Source: Calcarisporiella thermophila CBS 279.70 (Eukaryota > Calcarisporiellomycota). From it: 31,357 nucleotides of DNA. The notes under the pieces are model-generated. The model was not told the origin of the DNA and did no database searches. It saw only the letters and a program-made list of their open reading frames with translations. Positions within the stretch are counted from its first letter, which is position 1. Every line of letters starts with the position of its first letter. The translations under genes and the position numbers were made by a program. The stretch covers positions 77,476-108,832 of the forward strand of contig NW_027192230.1 of the NCBI RefSeq assembly GCF_041956535.1. The letters run 5' to 3'. Positions 10,758-20,932 of the stretch are shown here, one piece after another.

Positions 10758-10888
10758 TTTATTCGCGATGAAATCAAATTCTGATCTTAAATGGAGAGCA
10801 TCATTGTATAACAGGAATGCTAGCCAAGCCACAAATACTATAATTTAGCATAATAGGAGGAATCGAGACTTATTTATCAGTCGCGAAC
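10758..10888. promoter_or_regulatory. Compact bidirectional promoter between TAF4 and ARL2
   Basis: Only 131 bases separate the two divergent start codons. The interval is AT-rich and must contain both 5' untranslated regions and transcription start sites unless one gene has an upstream noncoding exon. No clear TATA box can be assigned to either direction. Confidence 0.5.
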
Positions 10889-11698
10889 ATGGGTTTACTA
10901 AGTATTCTCAAGAAGAATAGAATGAAAGAAAAGGAAATGCGTTTTTTGATGCTGTAAATCTTACTTTAAATTAGGATAGATTAATGAGTTTTTTCAGATG
11001 AAATCTTATGCTTTTATAGAGGTTTGGATAACGCTGGAAAGACAACAATTCTCAAACGCATAAACGGAGACGACATTAGCACTATTTCTCCAACATTGGG
11101 CTTTAATATTCAGACTCTAGAGCACAAAGGGTAATCTTATTCACTTGGTATTATTATAATATGTGCTGACAGCGAGAGTGAATTTGTTCAGATATAAGCT
11201 AAATATATGGGATATTGGAGGCCAGACCTCTATACGTTCTTACTGGCGCAATTATTTTGAGCAAACAGATGGACTGATTTGGGTAGTGGATTCAGCTGAT
11301 CGAGTTCGAATGGCAGATTGTAGGCAAGAACTTTTTGAATTATTAAAAGAAGAAGTTAATAGATTGGTCATGATTGATTTTTGTAATTCTGAGCTAACGT
11401 TTCTTTAATTGCATATAAAGAGATTAGCAGGCGCTTCCTTGTTAGTATTAGCTAACAAACAAGATTTATCTGGAGCATTAACTCCTGGCGAAATCCGTGC
11501 GGTATGATAGCAGTTTTTGCTCGTTTTATTTAACTAGCTTGTAAGTTCGTTAATTTTTTTTAGGCACTTGGACTCGATGTAATAGCTACTCATCACTGGG
11601 CAATCCAAGGCTGTAGTGCGATAACGGGTGAAAACATTCTAAAGGGCATGGACTGGCTAATAGATGATGTTGCATCAAGAATATATATGCTAGATTAG
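10889..11698 (+). CDS. ARL2, ADP-ribosylation factor-like GTPase 2, 184 residues, 5 exons
   Basis: Exons are 10889-10953, 11020-11130, 11192-11354, 11421-11501 and 11564-11698; the product is 184 residues, the same length as animal ARL2. ARL2 acts with tubulin cofactors in alpha/beta-tubulin assembly and releases farnesylated cargo from PDE6D-like carriers. All G motifs are present: GLDNAGKT (G1), the switch I Thr in [14 protein letters not shown] (G3), NKQD (G4) and CSA (G5). The start MGLLSILKK matches the family; Gly2 is present although ARL2 is generally not myristoylated. The second exon could use an earlier AG at 10995-10996, but only the acceptor at 11018-11019 joins in frame to the P-loop. 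Confidence 0.96.
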
Positions 11699-13068
11699 AT
11701 TTTTCATTTATCCCGATATATTTCATTAATTATAATCAGCCCTAACATATCAATATAAAGAGCGGTGTATGTTCAATTTTTTGGAAAATTCATATCCGAT
11801 ATATACCATAACTTCTACCATCTTTTTGCATACTAATTGTATTACCTAAATTCATATGGAATAATATTCATTTACTTCCGAGAATGGTATTTCTATTCAA
11901 CATTATCACCAATGAAGTCAAATTCAATATAAGATGAAACGAGGCCCTATTCTTGAAATTTAATTTTCTCTTCAACCTGATTATTAAGTAATGTTGCATA
12001 TAGTAGATGTTAGCAGTGCTGGAGAGAGATTATTCCTCCAATTAACAATTTAAATGAGGTTTAAATAAAGCTGCAACCTGTCTAATTAGCATAAAATCTT
12101 TGAATTACTAAAAATTGGCCTTTAAAATGACAAAGTATAGAGTTGACTACGAAACATTAAAACTGGAAATTTTCTTTGATAAATGTCTAATTAAAAAGGA
12201 TCATTTGTTATTAAGCTATGGGTACTTTATTTTCCGATTTAGACTTGAAGCATTAATGTCTTTCGATTGCTCTTTTATATATACCTTATTTCCCTTGTGT
12301 ATCGTGGTGCAGAGTTCTAACCGAAGTGCTGAACATTATCGAGAGATTGTCAAATGTACAACGTCACAATATGACATCATTTTTACATCTTCGACAAACA
12401 GCGAAAGAGAACGAGAACAAAACCACTTAATAATCCCATTTTCTGTTACTCCTGATCTGCATACTCATCGATTAAATTAATTGACTGTAAATTTCACATC
12501 CTTCTTCCGTTCACGCCATATCGATCTTTTTATTTTACCGCAAGAAACCCAATATTTGCTTCAGGTAGCCGATCAAGAGTAAAGTATTTTTTAATTTCTT
12601 GTCTTATACATTTGTTCTCATCTTTGCCAACTAGTTGGCAATCGAGATGAATACCATTCGAATCCATACTTTATAAATAATCGCAATTCTCAGTAACTAA
12701 TCCGCTACAATTATAAATTAACGTTAGATTGACCCAATTGTAGCATTTAATCTCTCGAATTGAGTGGCTAATCTGATCAATCTAACCGTGATCATCTGAT
12801 TGCCAAAGTTACGCCTCTGCTGACGCCTTTATCTCCTGATTCAACGGATAGCCTAACTCTTCAGATACATCTCGTCCCCCTCTTCAATATATTTTATATC
12901 AGCATTCTTCGCAGAACAAGCTCAGTAAAGGAGGCGTGGCTACATTTACTTTTTTTTCCTGAGTTGCATTATATCCCACACCCCATTATATTGTTGTGAA
13001 CAAAACATTGTGATCATAGCGGTTTTATCTCTTTACTTTTGCACCTTTTTTTGCCACGCTAATTTGGT
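11699..13068. other. 1.37-kb AT-rich intergenic region without a convincing gene
   Basis: This is the longest gene-free interval in the window, between the 3' end of ARL2 and the start of the capping enzyme. A 121-codon open frame at 12115-12480 starts without a good context and encodes no recognisable motif. A 10-base inverted repeat, GTTAGATTGA at 12723-12732 and its complement at 12777-12786, brackets 44 bases. The right third (about 12800-13000) is slightly less AT-rich and probably contains the capping enzyme promoter. Confidence 0.5.
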
Positions 13069-16000
13069 ATGGCACATTATAACCACGACGCGCCACTTCC
13101 AGAACCTCCGGGCGTGCCTGTGGATCAGCAATATCAGCGTGTTCTCCAGGAGAGGTTACGAGAGCTTTTAAACTGGAAACACGATAGGTAAATATAATTT
13201 CGCTACGTGGCTTTTGTTAAAGTACATTACTTTACGTTATTTTTATCGATAATAGTTTTCCAGGATCACAACCTGTCAGTTTCGACCATTCTCATTTACA
13301 ACTCCTCGAAACGGAGGACTATTTTGTGTGTGAAAAAAGTGATGGAATCCGCTACCTTATGTTTATGCACAACACCGCAAAGGGTCCAGCTACATTCTTA
13401 GTATGATATCTTATTTGAATTTATCCAGCGTCATATGCTTACTTGTAAATATTTTTTACAGATCGATCGAAAGAATTCAGTGCGATATGTAAAGCATCCA
13501 ATGTTCCCAGTAAAAGATCATCCAGGAAAGTACCAAAATGATACACTTGTAGATGGAGAGTTAGTCTTAGATGTACAGAATGAGAAGGTAATAGTATTAC
13601 AACTTTTGATCAGATAATGCAGAAGATAATTTTTTTTTTAATTTTAGAGGATGACACGCTTTTTGGTATTTGACTTAATGGTTATTAATGGGGTGAATGT
13701 AACGCAGCGGTCGTTCAGTACGCGATTAGGGGTATGTTTTTATATTTAACTCACAATCTTCTAAAAGACTATAGCTTAATTTTTAATTATAGATGGTACA
13801 ACAAGATGTTATTCAACCATTGCATTCTGCACTGAAAAAAAATCCAGAAATTGCCCAAAAGCAGGCCTTTTCGTAAGTGTATTCAACTTGCTCGTGATCT
13901 ACTCTAAATTTTTTTGCAAACTCATTTTGATATATAGTGTGGATCTAAAACGGATGGAGCGATCTTATGGTCTCAAGCTAGTTTTTGATCAAATACGACA
14001 TTTAAAACACGGAAATGATGGATTAATTTTTACACCCGTTAAACGCCCATATCAGCCTGGGACCTGTCAAAAACTGTAAATTACTACTATGCAATTTTTT
14101 CCAATATGTAGATAGTTATTCTATATTCTATTTACTCCAGGTTAAAATGGAAGCCTGCAGATCAAAACACGGTTGATTTTAGAATACAAGTGCAACACAC
14201 TAAAGAGCGCAAGCCCTATTACATTTTGCAAGTTGCACATAATGGGAATCACAAGTTCTATGACCATTTGCAATTGGAACCGGAAATTGCAGAAAAGTAT
14301 GTTGTCGCTTGAAATCAAACCATTTCATGTTATTTATGTTAACATTCACGTAGGTGGCGCCATAGTGCAACTAGTCCTGACGGACGTGTTGGTGAATTTT
14401 GGTATGATCCAAAATGGCCTACGACAATTATTGATCCTGGATATGCTCCCACAATACGCAAAGGTGGATGGCGTTTTTTACGATTTCGTGACGATAAAGA
14501 AACGGCAAACGACGAAGCAGTGGTGAGAAACATCATGAGGAGCATTGAAGACGCTGTATCAAGAGAAGAGGTATATAGCTTCATATTTTAGAAATGCTAT
14601 TGGTATTTACTAATATAATCATTAAAATGAAATTTAGCTTGAGGCTTTTTGCGACCAAATTAGATCAGCATGGAAGGCACGAGAAAAACCGGGTGGTGGT
14701 CCACCTCTGAGATCTTCATTATCATTTAAAAGGTAAACAAACGCATACTTTACATAGTCAGTTCGTGCACATAACATATACATACCTTAAAATTATAGCA
14801 AATTTCCTGATGCGACCGGACCTATTGATCAAGGCAAGTCATTTATGACCCCTTCGATTTCACCATTCATACCTTCCCCTTCTTCGACGAACCAGACAAG
14901 TGGGTCATACTTTCAGCGAGAAAGCTCATCCGGTCCTGTTTCCATTTCACCTACAACGATGCAACACCATATAACATCACCAGTGCTTCCTACTCCTGAA
15001 TCTGCTGCCATGCGTACAGGAGAAGTTCCATCTCCTCGCCGTCGCAGCTCTGGAGAAATTTCGACGGTGCCAATATCCGTACAAGCTGGACAAGCAGACC
15101 ATTCTCCAGAAACTTCAGCGATGGTCGCACCAGGATTTCGTGGAAGCGTAGGTACTCCTGATCAGCAACTAATATCTCCAGCGGATGCGGATAAATCTTG
15201 CACTTTCCATTCTCCAACTATCTCCGAATTTGGATATACGTACGAAGATAAACATCGCCGATCATCAAGTGATTCACATGCAATCAGTGCTACGACTCCC
15301 AGCGCATCTCAAGCCCTCAAATCGTCTGCTGCAACACACGCGAACGGTTTTTCGCGCTTCCCACAACCTCGAATGCCGGTCACTAAGCAGCACAGACGAA
15401 GTTCCAGTGACGCATCTGCTCATTCTGCAAGCACTTCCGGACCAGTGTCGGATCGAAGACACTCTGAAGACGGTTTGAGTGCGAACAAAGATCTCGCGAT
15501 GACAAGTACAAAAGAAGACGATGAAGAGAATAATGCAGAGAAATTGAAACGCTCAGTTGTACAGGAGCGACATGCATCATGGCCATCTGCACCCCAACAC
15601 TTGCTTAAACGAAAAGGCACAGCAAGTCCTACTATGCCAACCCACTTGGCATCCTCATTGTCGTTAGCATCTAAACTGGCCTCTCCGGAGACAGATTCCA
15701 ACCAGCCTTCTAGATCTGGATCATCAATATATCGTAGCATATTTTACCCACCTACTTCGAAACGGCAAAAGCTAGATGATGCTTCACCTGAAACCAGCCA
15801 AACTCATTCAGTCCACCAAACTCCTGTAATGTCTTCAAATGGAGACGATTGCAGAAGCCGTTTTGATGGCCAGGATGAAGGTGCTTCTTCCAAGTATACC
15901 ACCCCAAGCGACAGTCCTGCTATGGTATCATCTATGGAATATGGAATCCATCAGCAAAACGATAGGCCAACTCAATCCAGCTCCAGTAAGCTCCTTAATA

Positions 16001-17601
16001 TGACACAGAATTCGACTTTCGAAGAAGGAAATTCCATTCATTCGGGAGAGAGTAAAAACGAGGGGTATTCTTTAGTTGATACGTCTGAAAACGTTTCTCA
16101 AGCCCATCGGCATATTGCCCCTTTTACAACATCACTTCATGTTAAAATTCCTTCGGTTGAAGACCGGGGAACTTCACGTATTCTTACATCAGGTATTACC
16201 CCTTCAGTTAGCTCCTCCTCTCTTAGTGAACGACAAGAAACAAGACAACACCCTCTGTTTGAAGATGGACAACCCTCTGTTAATCCTTCGTCGCATAAAC
16301 AATCACGCCGTATATCAGCTGAATTCTCTGCATACGATCGACCAACAGGCGTGGTTCAACAGAACCAACGCTCACCACTTACAGAGGAAAACACTCCACT
16401 GCGGCGTTCATCAACACAAGGCAGAGAGCACCCGATACCAGAGCATAAAGGTGCTGGTTCAATTGATCGCATTCTTATAGGTGATAGTAGTGGTCATAAT
16501 ATTGGAGTAGCAGCGGAGTATGCGCCAACCTCTTCGCCTAAACTACTGCAATCACCCCAGCCCTCACGACTATCTTCAATTACCCATGGGCACATGATAA
16601 AATCACCGCTGATAGGAAGTGTATGTGGTGAAGAGTTAGAGATTGGGGGTGCATACAGGGAACATCAACCTAATTACGGAGAGACATTTCAGCCACAGCA
16701 ACAGCGGATGGACCAGCAGCAGCAGCCAGTGATGATGCATGCAAAACCGTTAGCGGACATGCACCATCATCATTTTCCACATCCCTCAATTGTGTCGCAT
16801 CACCACCATCACTCACAACCTGGTAACAAGGCTTCTCTTCACCATCACCACCACCATTCTCCGCATTCACATCAGCAGATTACTCCTCTGCAGCATCATC
16901 TACATCAACACCAGCATCACCACCATCATCATCCGCATACTCACTCGCATGCTGTGTCTCCAACTGCCCAATCTTCACAACCACAACAGCATGCCATTTC
17001 TCCGCGAGTGGTATCTCCCGCAACGAGCCATGATTCTCCAACCCAGTCCCACATTACTCCGCCAAATCAGTACAGTGCTCCTGCATATTCTTCAATAGCT
17101 TGTCAATCAGATTATGCCCAGCCTCCCTTTTATGTCGGGGAGAAAGAAGTGGCCGTTTCTCACATGCATCAGCCAACCACTCACACCCCTCTCTACGCTG
17201 GGAGAGTTATTGGAGCATCTTCTGCTGCCGCAAACCCTGCTAGTACCGGTGGAAATGGTAGATACATGGCAAATTTGCCCTCTTCACACCACATTAGTAC
17301 GCCCTACCCGCCTCCCACAATACCTGAAGGTGGGAGATCATCAAAGCCTGAAATACCATTCTACCGTACACCTCATCCACCCAACGCTAATGCTCAAGAA
17401 TCTAAGATGATTATGCAATCGCATTTATATCCGACGCAAAGGCCGTTGGTAGCTGCAGCACCACCTGCTTCCTCTCAATCAATGGCACCGGCTGGTGGTG
17501 AGGGAACAAAACGTCGATCGAAGGCAATGCTTGATTTTATATTGAACGGTACACCAATGGATCAGGAATTGAAGCAAGGCAAGATAATGGATTGGGACTA
17601 A
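13069..17601 (+). CDS. mRNA-capping guanylyltransferase with giant His-rich C-terminal tail, 1320 residues, 10 exons
   Basis: Exons are 13069-13187, 13256-13400, 13462-13587, 13648-13731, 13793-13872, 13938-14075, 14141-14296, 14354-14570, 14638-14732 and 14799-17601. The enzyme transfers GMP from GTP to the 5' diphosphate end of nascent Pol II transcripts in the nucleus. The first 385 residues form the nucleotidyltransferase and OB-fold. Motif I is EKSDGIR with catalytic Lys67; motif III is LVDGELV; IIIa is RFLVFDLMVINGV; motif IV is NDGLIFTPV; motif V is LKWKPAD; the OB-fold end carries WRFLRFRDDK. No triphosphatase domain is fused, as in other fungal Ceg1-type enzymes. The last exon adds about 930 disordered residues rich in Ser, Pro, Gln and His, with polyhistidine blocks near residues 1038-1108, and ends in a short non-repetitive helix-like patch. 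Yeast Ceg1 is about 460 residues, so this is roughly three times larger. The tail runs in one 2.8-kb exon without stops, so it is genuine coding sequence. Confidence 0.93.
16750..16962 (+). repeat. CAT/CAC-rich low-complexity tract encoding polyhistidine blocks
   Basis: The DNA is dominated by CAT and CAC codons and encodes several runs of four to six histidines interspersed with Ser, Pro and Gln, within the tail of the capping enzyme. Mixed synonymous use of CAT and CAC argues for selection on the protein rather than a simple slippage repeat. Confidence 0.8.
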
Positions 17602-18172
17602 ATATAAAATATTAACTGTGTATTAGCTTCGTTTAGAGGGGAATGAACTTCTAATTTAAATATATATTTCCATTTTTAGCGTGTGTTATTTTCCTTTTCT
17701 TCTTTATTCTAATGCATTTCTTTTTATTTTTCTTACCTGTGTACTGTGTGTTAATTGTGTTTTCCTTTGTGTTTGATTTTATTTCTTCTGTTTTTAGGCT
17801 TTGTTTCGCTTTATATTTCCCTCTATTTCGCTTGAAAAAGATATTCGAGAATAACTCCAGTTTGTTTATTTCCTAATTTTGTAGTGACATTTAACCAGCA
17901 AACGTTCTTTGTATCAAACAAGTAGGGTGTAGTCGCTGAAATATTTCGAGAAAAACAAACAACAAGGTGAATATTGGAGTTAAGGGCATATAATGGGTTC
18001 TTGAAATGATGTAGGTTAAATATCCATCATAGTTTTAATTTTTCAATGCCTGAAAAGTAAACTCAAAATCAGATGCAATCTATTCAGTTAATTAGATTTT
18101 AAGGTTTCCTGATTTGGCGGCGCAGCATGTTCTCCATAAAATGCTCCGGACCATTATTCGAGTTTGAGTGCA
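17602..18172. other. AT/T-rich intergenic region after the capping enzyme
   Basis: The first half is strongly T-rich on the plus strand and looks like a 3' untranslated region; the second half precedes the next gene on the same strand. Out-of-frame ATGs occur at 18127 and 18141 just before the chosen start of the next gene. Nothing else is recognisable. Confidence 0.55.
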
Positions 18173-18877
18173 ATGAGTGTGTCGTTGGCCGAAACATTTA
18201 GGCAGTATCGTGAGCGAGAAGAACATTGGTTCAGTTCGCTCACTACAGAGCAGCATTGTGCCCTAACTGCTAATGGTTCGCTTACAATTAATGACCGATT
18301 CCTTTACGGAGAAATCTGTTTCCTTTTATGCGGACTCAAGCCATGCGTGCTGATTGACTTTGGTTCTGCATCGGCAGACTATATTACACGCGTTGCCATC
18401 CCTCTGCTTCAACCATTAGGTGGTTTTCTGATAAAAAAAATAGATCATGTCTTACAAAGTCCCGAATTTTCTTTTCAGGGTTGTTGGGTAATAGCTCGTG
18501 AGGAAGATGAAAGATTTAATAGAGTGAAGCATATTTTTTTTAACTCTGAGAGTGATGGGAGAGTAACTGACGCAGAAGTTGGAGAAATCTTGGATTATCC
18601 TGGTCATTTGCCTGAATCAGAAGAGGATAGCATATGCGAAATTGCATATTTTGATATAACAGACGGGTATTAGTTATAATTGTATATGAGTGCGAATTCA
18701 ATTGACCAAAATAATTGTAAATATAGAAATGTACCCCGACTGGTCACTGCATTTATCGCACTTGGACGAGAACTGAGCAAAGTACAACAGCATTTTAATC
18801 ACTACCGCTCCACAGTTAATTACCAGCTTGGGATGAAACTCAAGTTGTCTATTCGTTCTCCATACTTTCAAGAATAA
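18173..18877 (+). CDS. Uncharacterised protein, 214 residues, 2 exons
   Basis: Exons are 18173-18666 and 18727-18877. A 60-base GT-AG intron removes the stop at 18671-18673 and joins the two open frames in phase. I do not firmly recognise the product. It begins with a helix (AETFRQYREREEHWFSSL), followed by an alternating hydrophobic core with GLKPCVLIDFGSASADYI, a strand-rich middle with QGCWVIARE, an EILDYPGHLPES segment, and a C-terminal helical region. There is no signal peptide or membrane segment, so it is probably a soluble cytosolic protein. The order GLxP-hxxDFG, then xILxYP resembles the DUF4504/C1orf74 (UPF0739) family as I remember it, but this is a weak guess. The ATG at 18173 is the first in frame; nearby upstream ATGs lead to stops. 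It is followed by the next plus-strand gene after about 150 bases. Confidence 0.6.
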
Positions 18878-19028
18878 AATTTTCTTATACCTTTCTTATG
18901 TCCCTCGGGATCTGTCGGAAAAAGGCGCGTGGTCGAAAATTTAGAAAATATCAAGTGTGGAGACTTTTTTAAAACAACGGACAAACTTCATAGATTAGGA
19001 CTATTGGAAAAAATTCTCTACTAACACC

Positions 19029-20694
19029 ATGACCTTTAGTAAGTATTGACCAAAAAGACACTCCTATGTATACAATTTAACTTATGTTCTTTTGTTATAC
19101 TGCAAATCTGATCAGATTTGAGGATAGCTTGTGTGGTAAGTAAATCACAAAGCTCTTATAATTATTGATATTAAGTATTCTCTTCTCTTCGCAAAGATGG
19201 TTGGACTTCCAGCCCGTGGAAAAACATACACAGCGCAAAAAGGTTCTAATATTGTGTATAGTTGAAATCAGAACAAGCTTTAAACAGTTCAAATGTTTCA
19301 TTTGTAGTTTGCCGATACTTGCAGTGGATGGGAATTGCGTGCAAAGTCTTTAATGTTGGAAATTACAGACGACGCTTACACGGTGCTGGGCAATTGCACC
19401 ACTTCTTCGACCCATCCAATTCTGAAGGTGAGATTTCTCGCCTTGAAGCTGCCCGTGCTGCCTTAGAGGACATGTTACGTTGGTTCGATCGTGAAAACGG
19501 CGTGGTTGCTCTCTATGATGCAACTAACTCTACACGCGAACGCCGCCGCATGCTACTTGAAGAATGTGAACGACGGGGAGTGCAAGTAATGTTTATAGAG
19601 TCTGTGTGTGACGACGACAAGCTTGTGCTTGAGAATATCCGTGATGTTAAAGTTTCGTCGCCAGATTATCTCTCCATGGATCCCGAGCGTGCTGCTGCAG
19701 ACTTTCGTGAACGAATCCGACACTATGAAGACGTTTATGAAACAATTACAGAAAATGAATTAACTTATATTAAACTCATAAATGTTGGTCATCGAGTCAT
19801 AATTAACCGGATTCAGGGCTATTTACAAAGTAGAATCGTATATTTTTTAATGAATGTTCATATCGCACCAAGAAATATATTTTTTTCACGAGTAAGTAAT
19901 TTATCAGCTGGACATTAGGATAAAAAGTGTTATATCTCTCTATTTTTTTTCTTTTTATTAGCATGGCGAGTCAGTTTATAATGTCGAAGGAAAAATTGGA
20001 GGAGATTCCGATCTCTCACCGCGAGGACAGCTCTACGCTAAGGCAATTCCAAAGCTTATTGAGCAACATTTTTCTGGAACAAACTTAAAAGTCTGGACTT
20101 CGACTATGCGCCGGACTGTTCAAACGGGGCAGTATCTCCCTTACCCAAAATTACAGTGGAAGGCGCTTGATGAATTGGATGCTGGTGTATGTGATGGGAT
20201 GACGTATGAGGAAATTGCTGAAAAATATCCTGATGATTATGCGAATCGCGACGAAGATAAGTTCAACTATCGTTATCGTGGTGGTGAATCGTACAAGGAT
20301 GTTGTCCATCGACTAGAACCTGTTATTATGGAACTGGTAATATGACCAAATATACGCGAGATAACCACGTATTATTGAACATACTCACTATGTAAATTAG
20401 GAACGTCAAAGCAATATTCTTATCATAGGTCACCAGGCAATATTGCGGTGTATCTACGCTTATTTCCTCAATCTTTCTCATGAAGAGCTACCCTATGTCA
20501 AGATTCCGTTGCATACCGTCATTAAAATCACTCCTCGGGCATATGGCTGCGATGAACAGCGATACCGTGCAGATATAGAGGCTGTAGATACTTATCGCCC
20601 CAAACCAACAAAATCTTCGCGGTCTAACACTCCAAGCACATTACCACCTTCGCTACAGGGTATAAGCACAGCTAATGGTAGTAGCGATGCTTAA
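19029..20694 (+). CDS. Bifunctional 6-phosphofructo-2-kinase/fructose-2,6-bisphosphatase, 442 residues, 6 exons
   Basis: Exons are 19029-19038, 19116-19135, 19197-19242, 19308-19891, 19962-20336 and 20401-20694. The enzyme makes and breaks fructose-2,6-bisphosphate, the signal that sets glycolysis against gluconeogenesis. The kinase half has the P-loop GLPARGKT (residues about 13-20), FNVGNYRR, and YDATNSTRERR. The phosphatase half begins at RHGES (His221), continues with TSTMRRTVQT and ELDAGVCDG (Glu291), and has IIGHQAILRC with His356. All residues I know as essential for both activities are present, so unlike the split specialists of budding yeast it should be bifunctional. Only about ten residues precede the kinase core, so the long regulatory N terminus of yeast Pfk26 is absent. 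The C-terminal tail is serine/threonine-rich with RPKPTKSSRSNTPS, a possible phosphorylation site. The start rests on two very short exons (10 and 20 bases) that together give MTFNLRIACV, a family-like lead into the P-loop. Confidence 0.93.
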
Positions 20695-20932
20695 TTTTTT
20701 GATTTGCTTGTATTTTTAAATGTATCTGTTCCAGAACATTTTTTCCCCTTCTAGTCTCTTATAAACATTTCACATTTTGTATAGAAAATAAAAAAGATTT
20801 TCTCTTTTTCTGAATTTAATAGAAAATATAAAAAAAATGCAGATATCTGCAATTATATTAAATAGTAAATAATTAATTGCAAAAGGTAGTATTATATGAT
20901 TAGATATTCTTGCACTAACATACTATTACATA
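20695..20932. other. Convergent 3' intergenic region
   Basis: Both neighbours end here. An AATAAA at 20787-20792 is a plausible polyadenylation signal for the plus-strand kinase/phosphatase gene. Nothing else stands out. Confidence 0.5.

Noticed and set aside
10995-11019. Earlier acceptor (TTTTTCAG) for ARL2 exon 2
   Set aside because: Using it would insert extra residues and break the join into the P-loop; the acceptor at 11018-11019 gives the exact family sequence and length.
12115-12480. 121-codon open frame on the plus strand
   Set aside because: Starts at a non-ATG codon, contains no motif or coherent hydrophobic pattern, and lies in AT-rich DNA with no good splice partners.
14990-15740. 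Several minus-strand frames over the capping-enzyme tail
   Set aside because: They exist because the tail avoids certain codons; none has family motifs or a plausible start.
16750-16962. Simple microsatellite or CRISPR-like array
   Set aside because: CAT/CAC codons are mixed irregularly and interrupted by other codons, with no unit and spacer structure; it is coding low complexity.
18680-18877. Separate small gene downstream of the uncharacterised gene
   Set aside because: It begins at a non-ATG codon and joins in phase to the preceding exon through a 60-base GT-AG intron, so it is the second exon of that gene.
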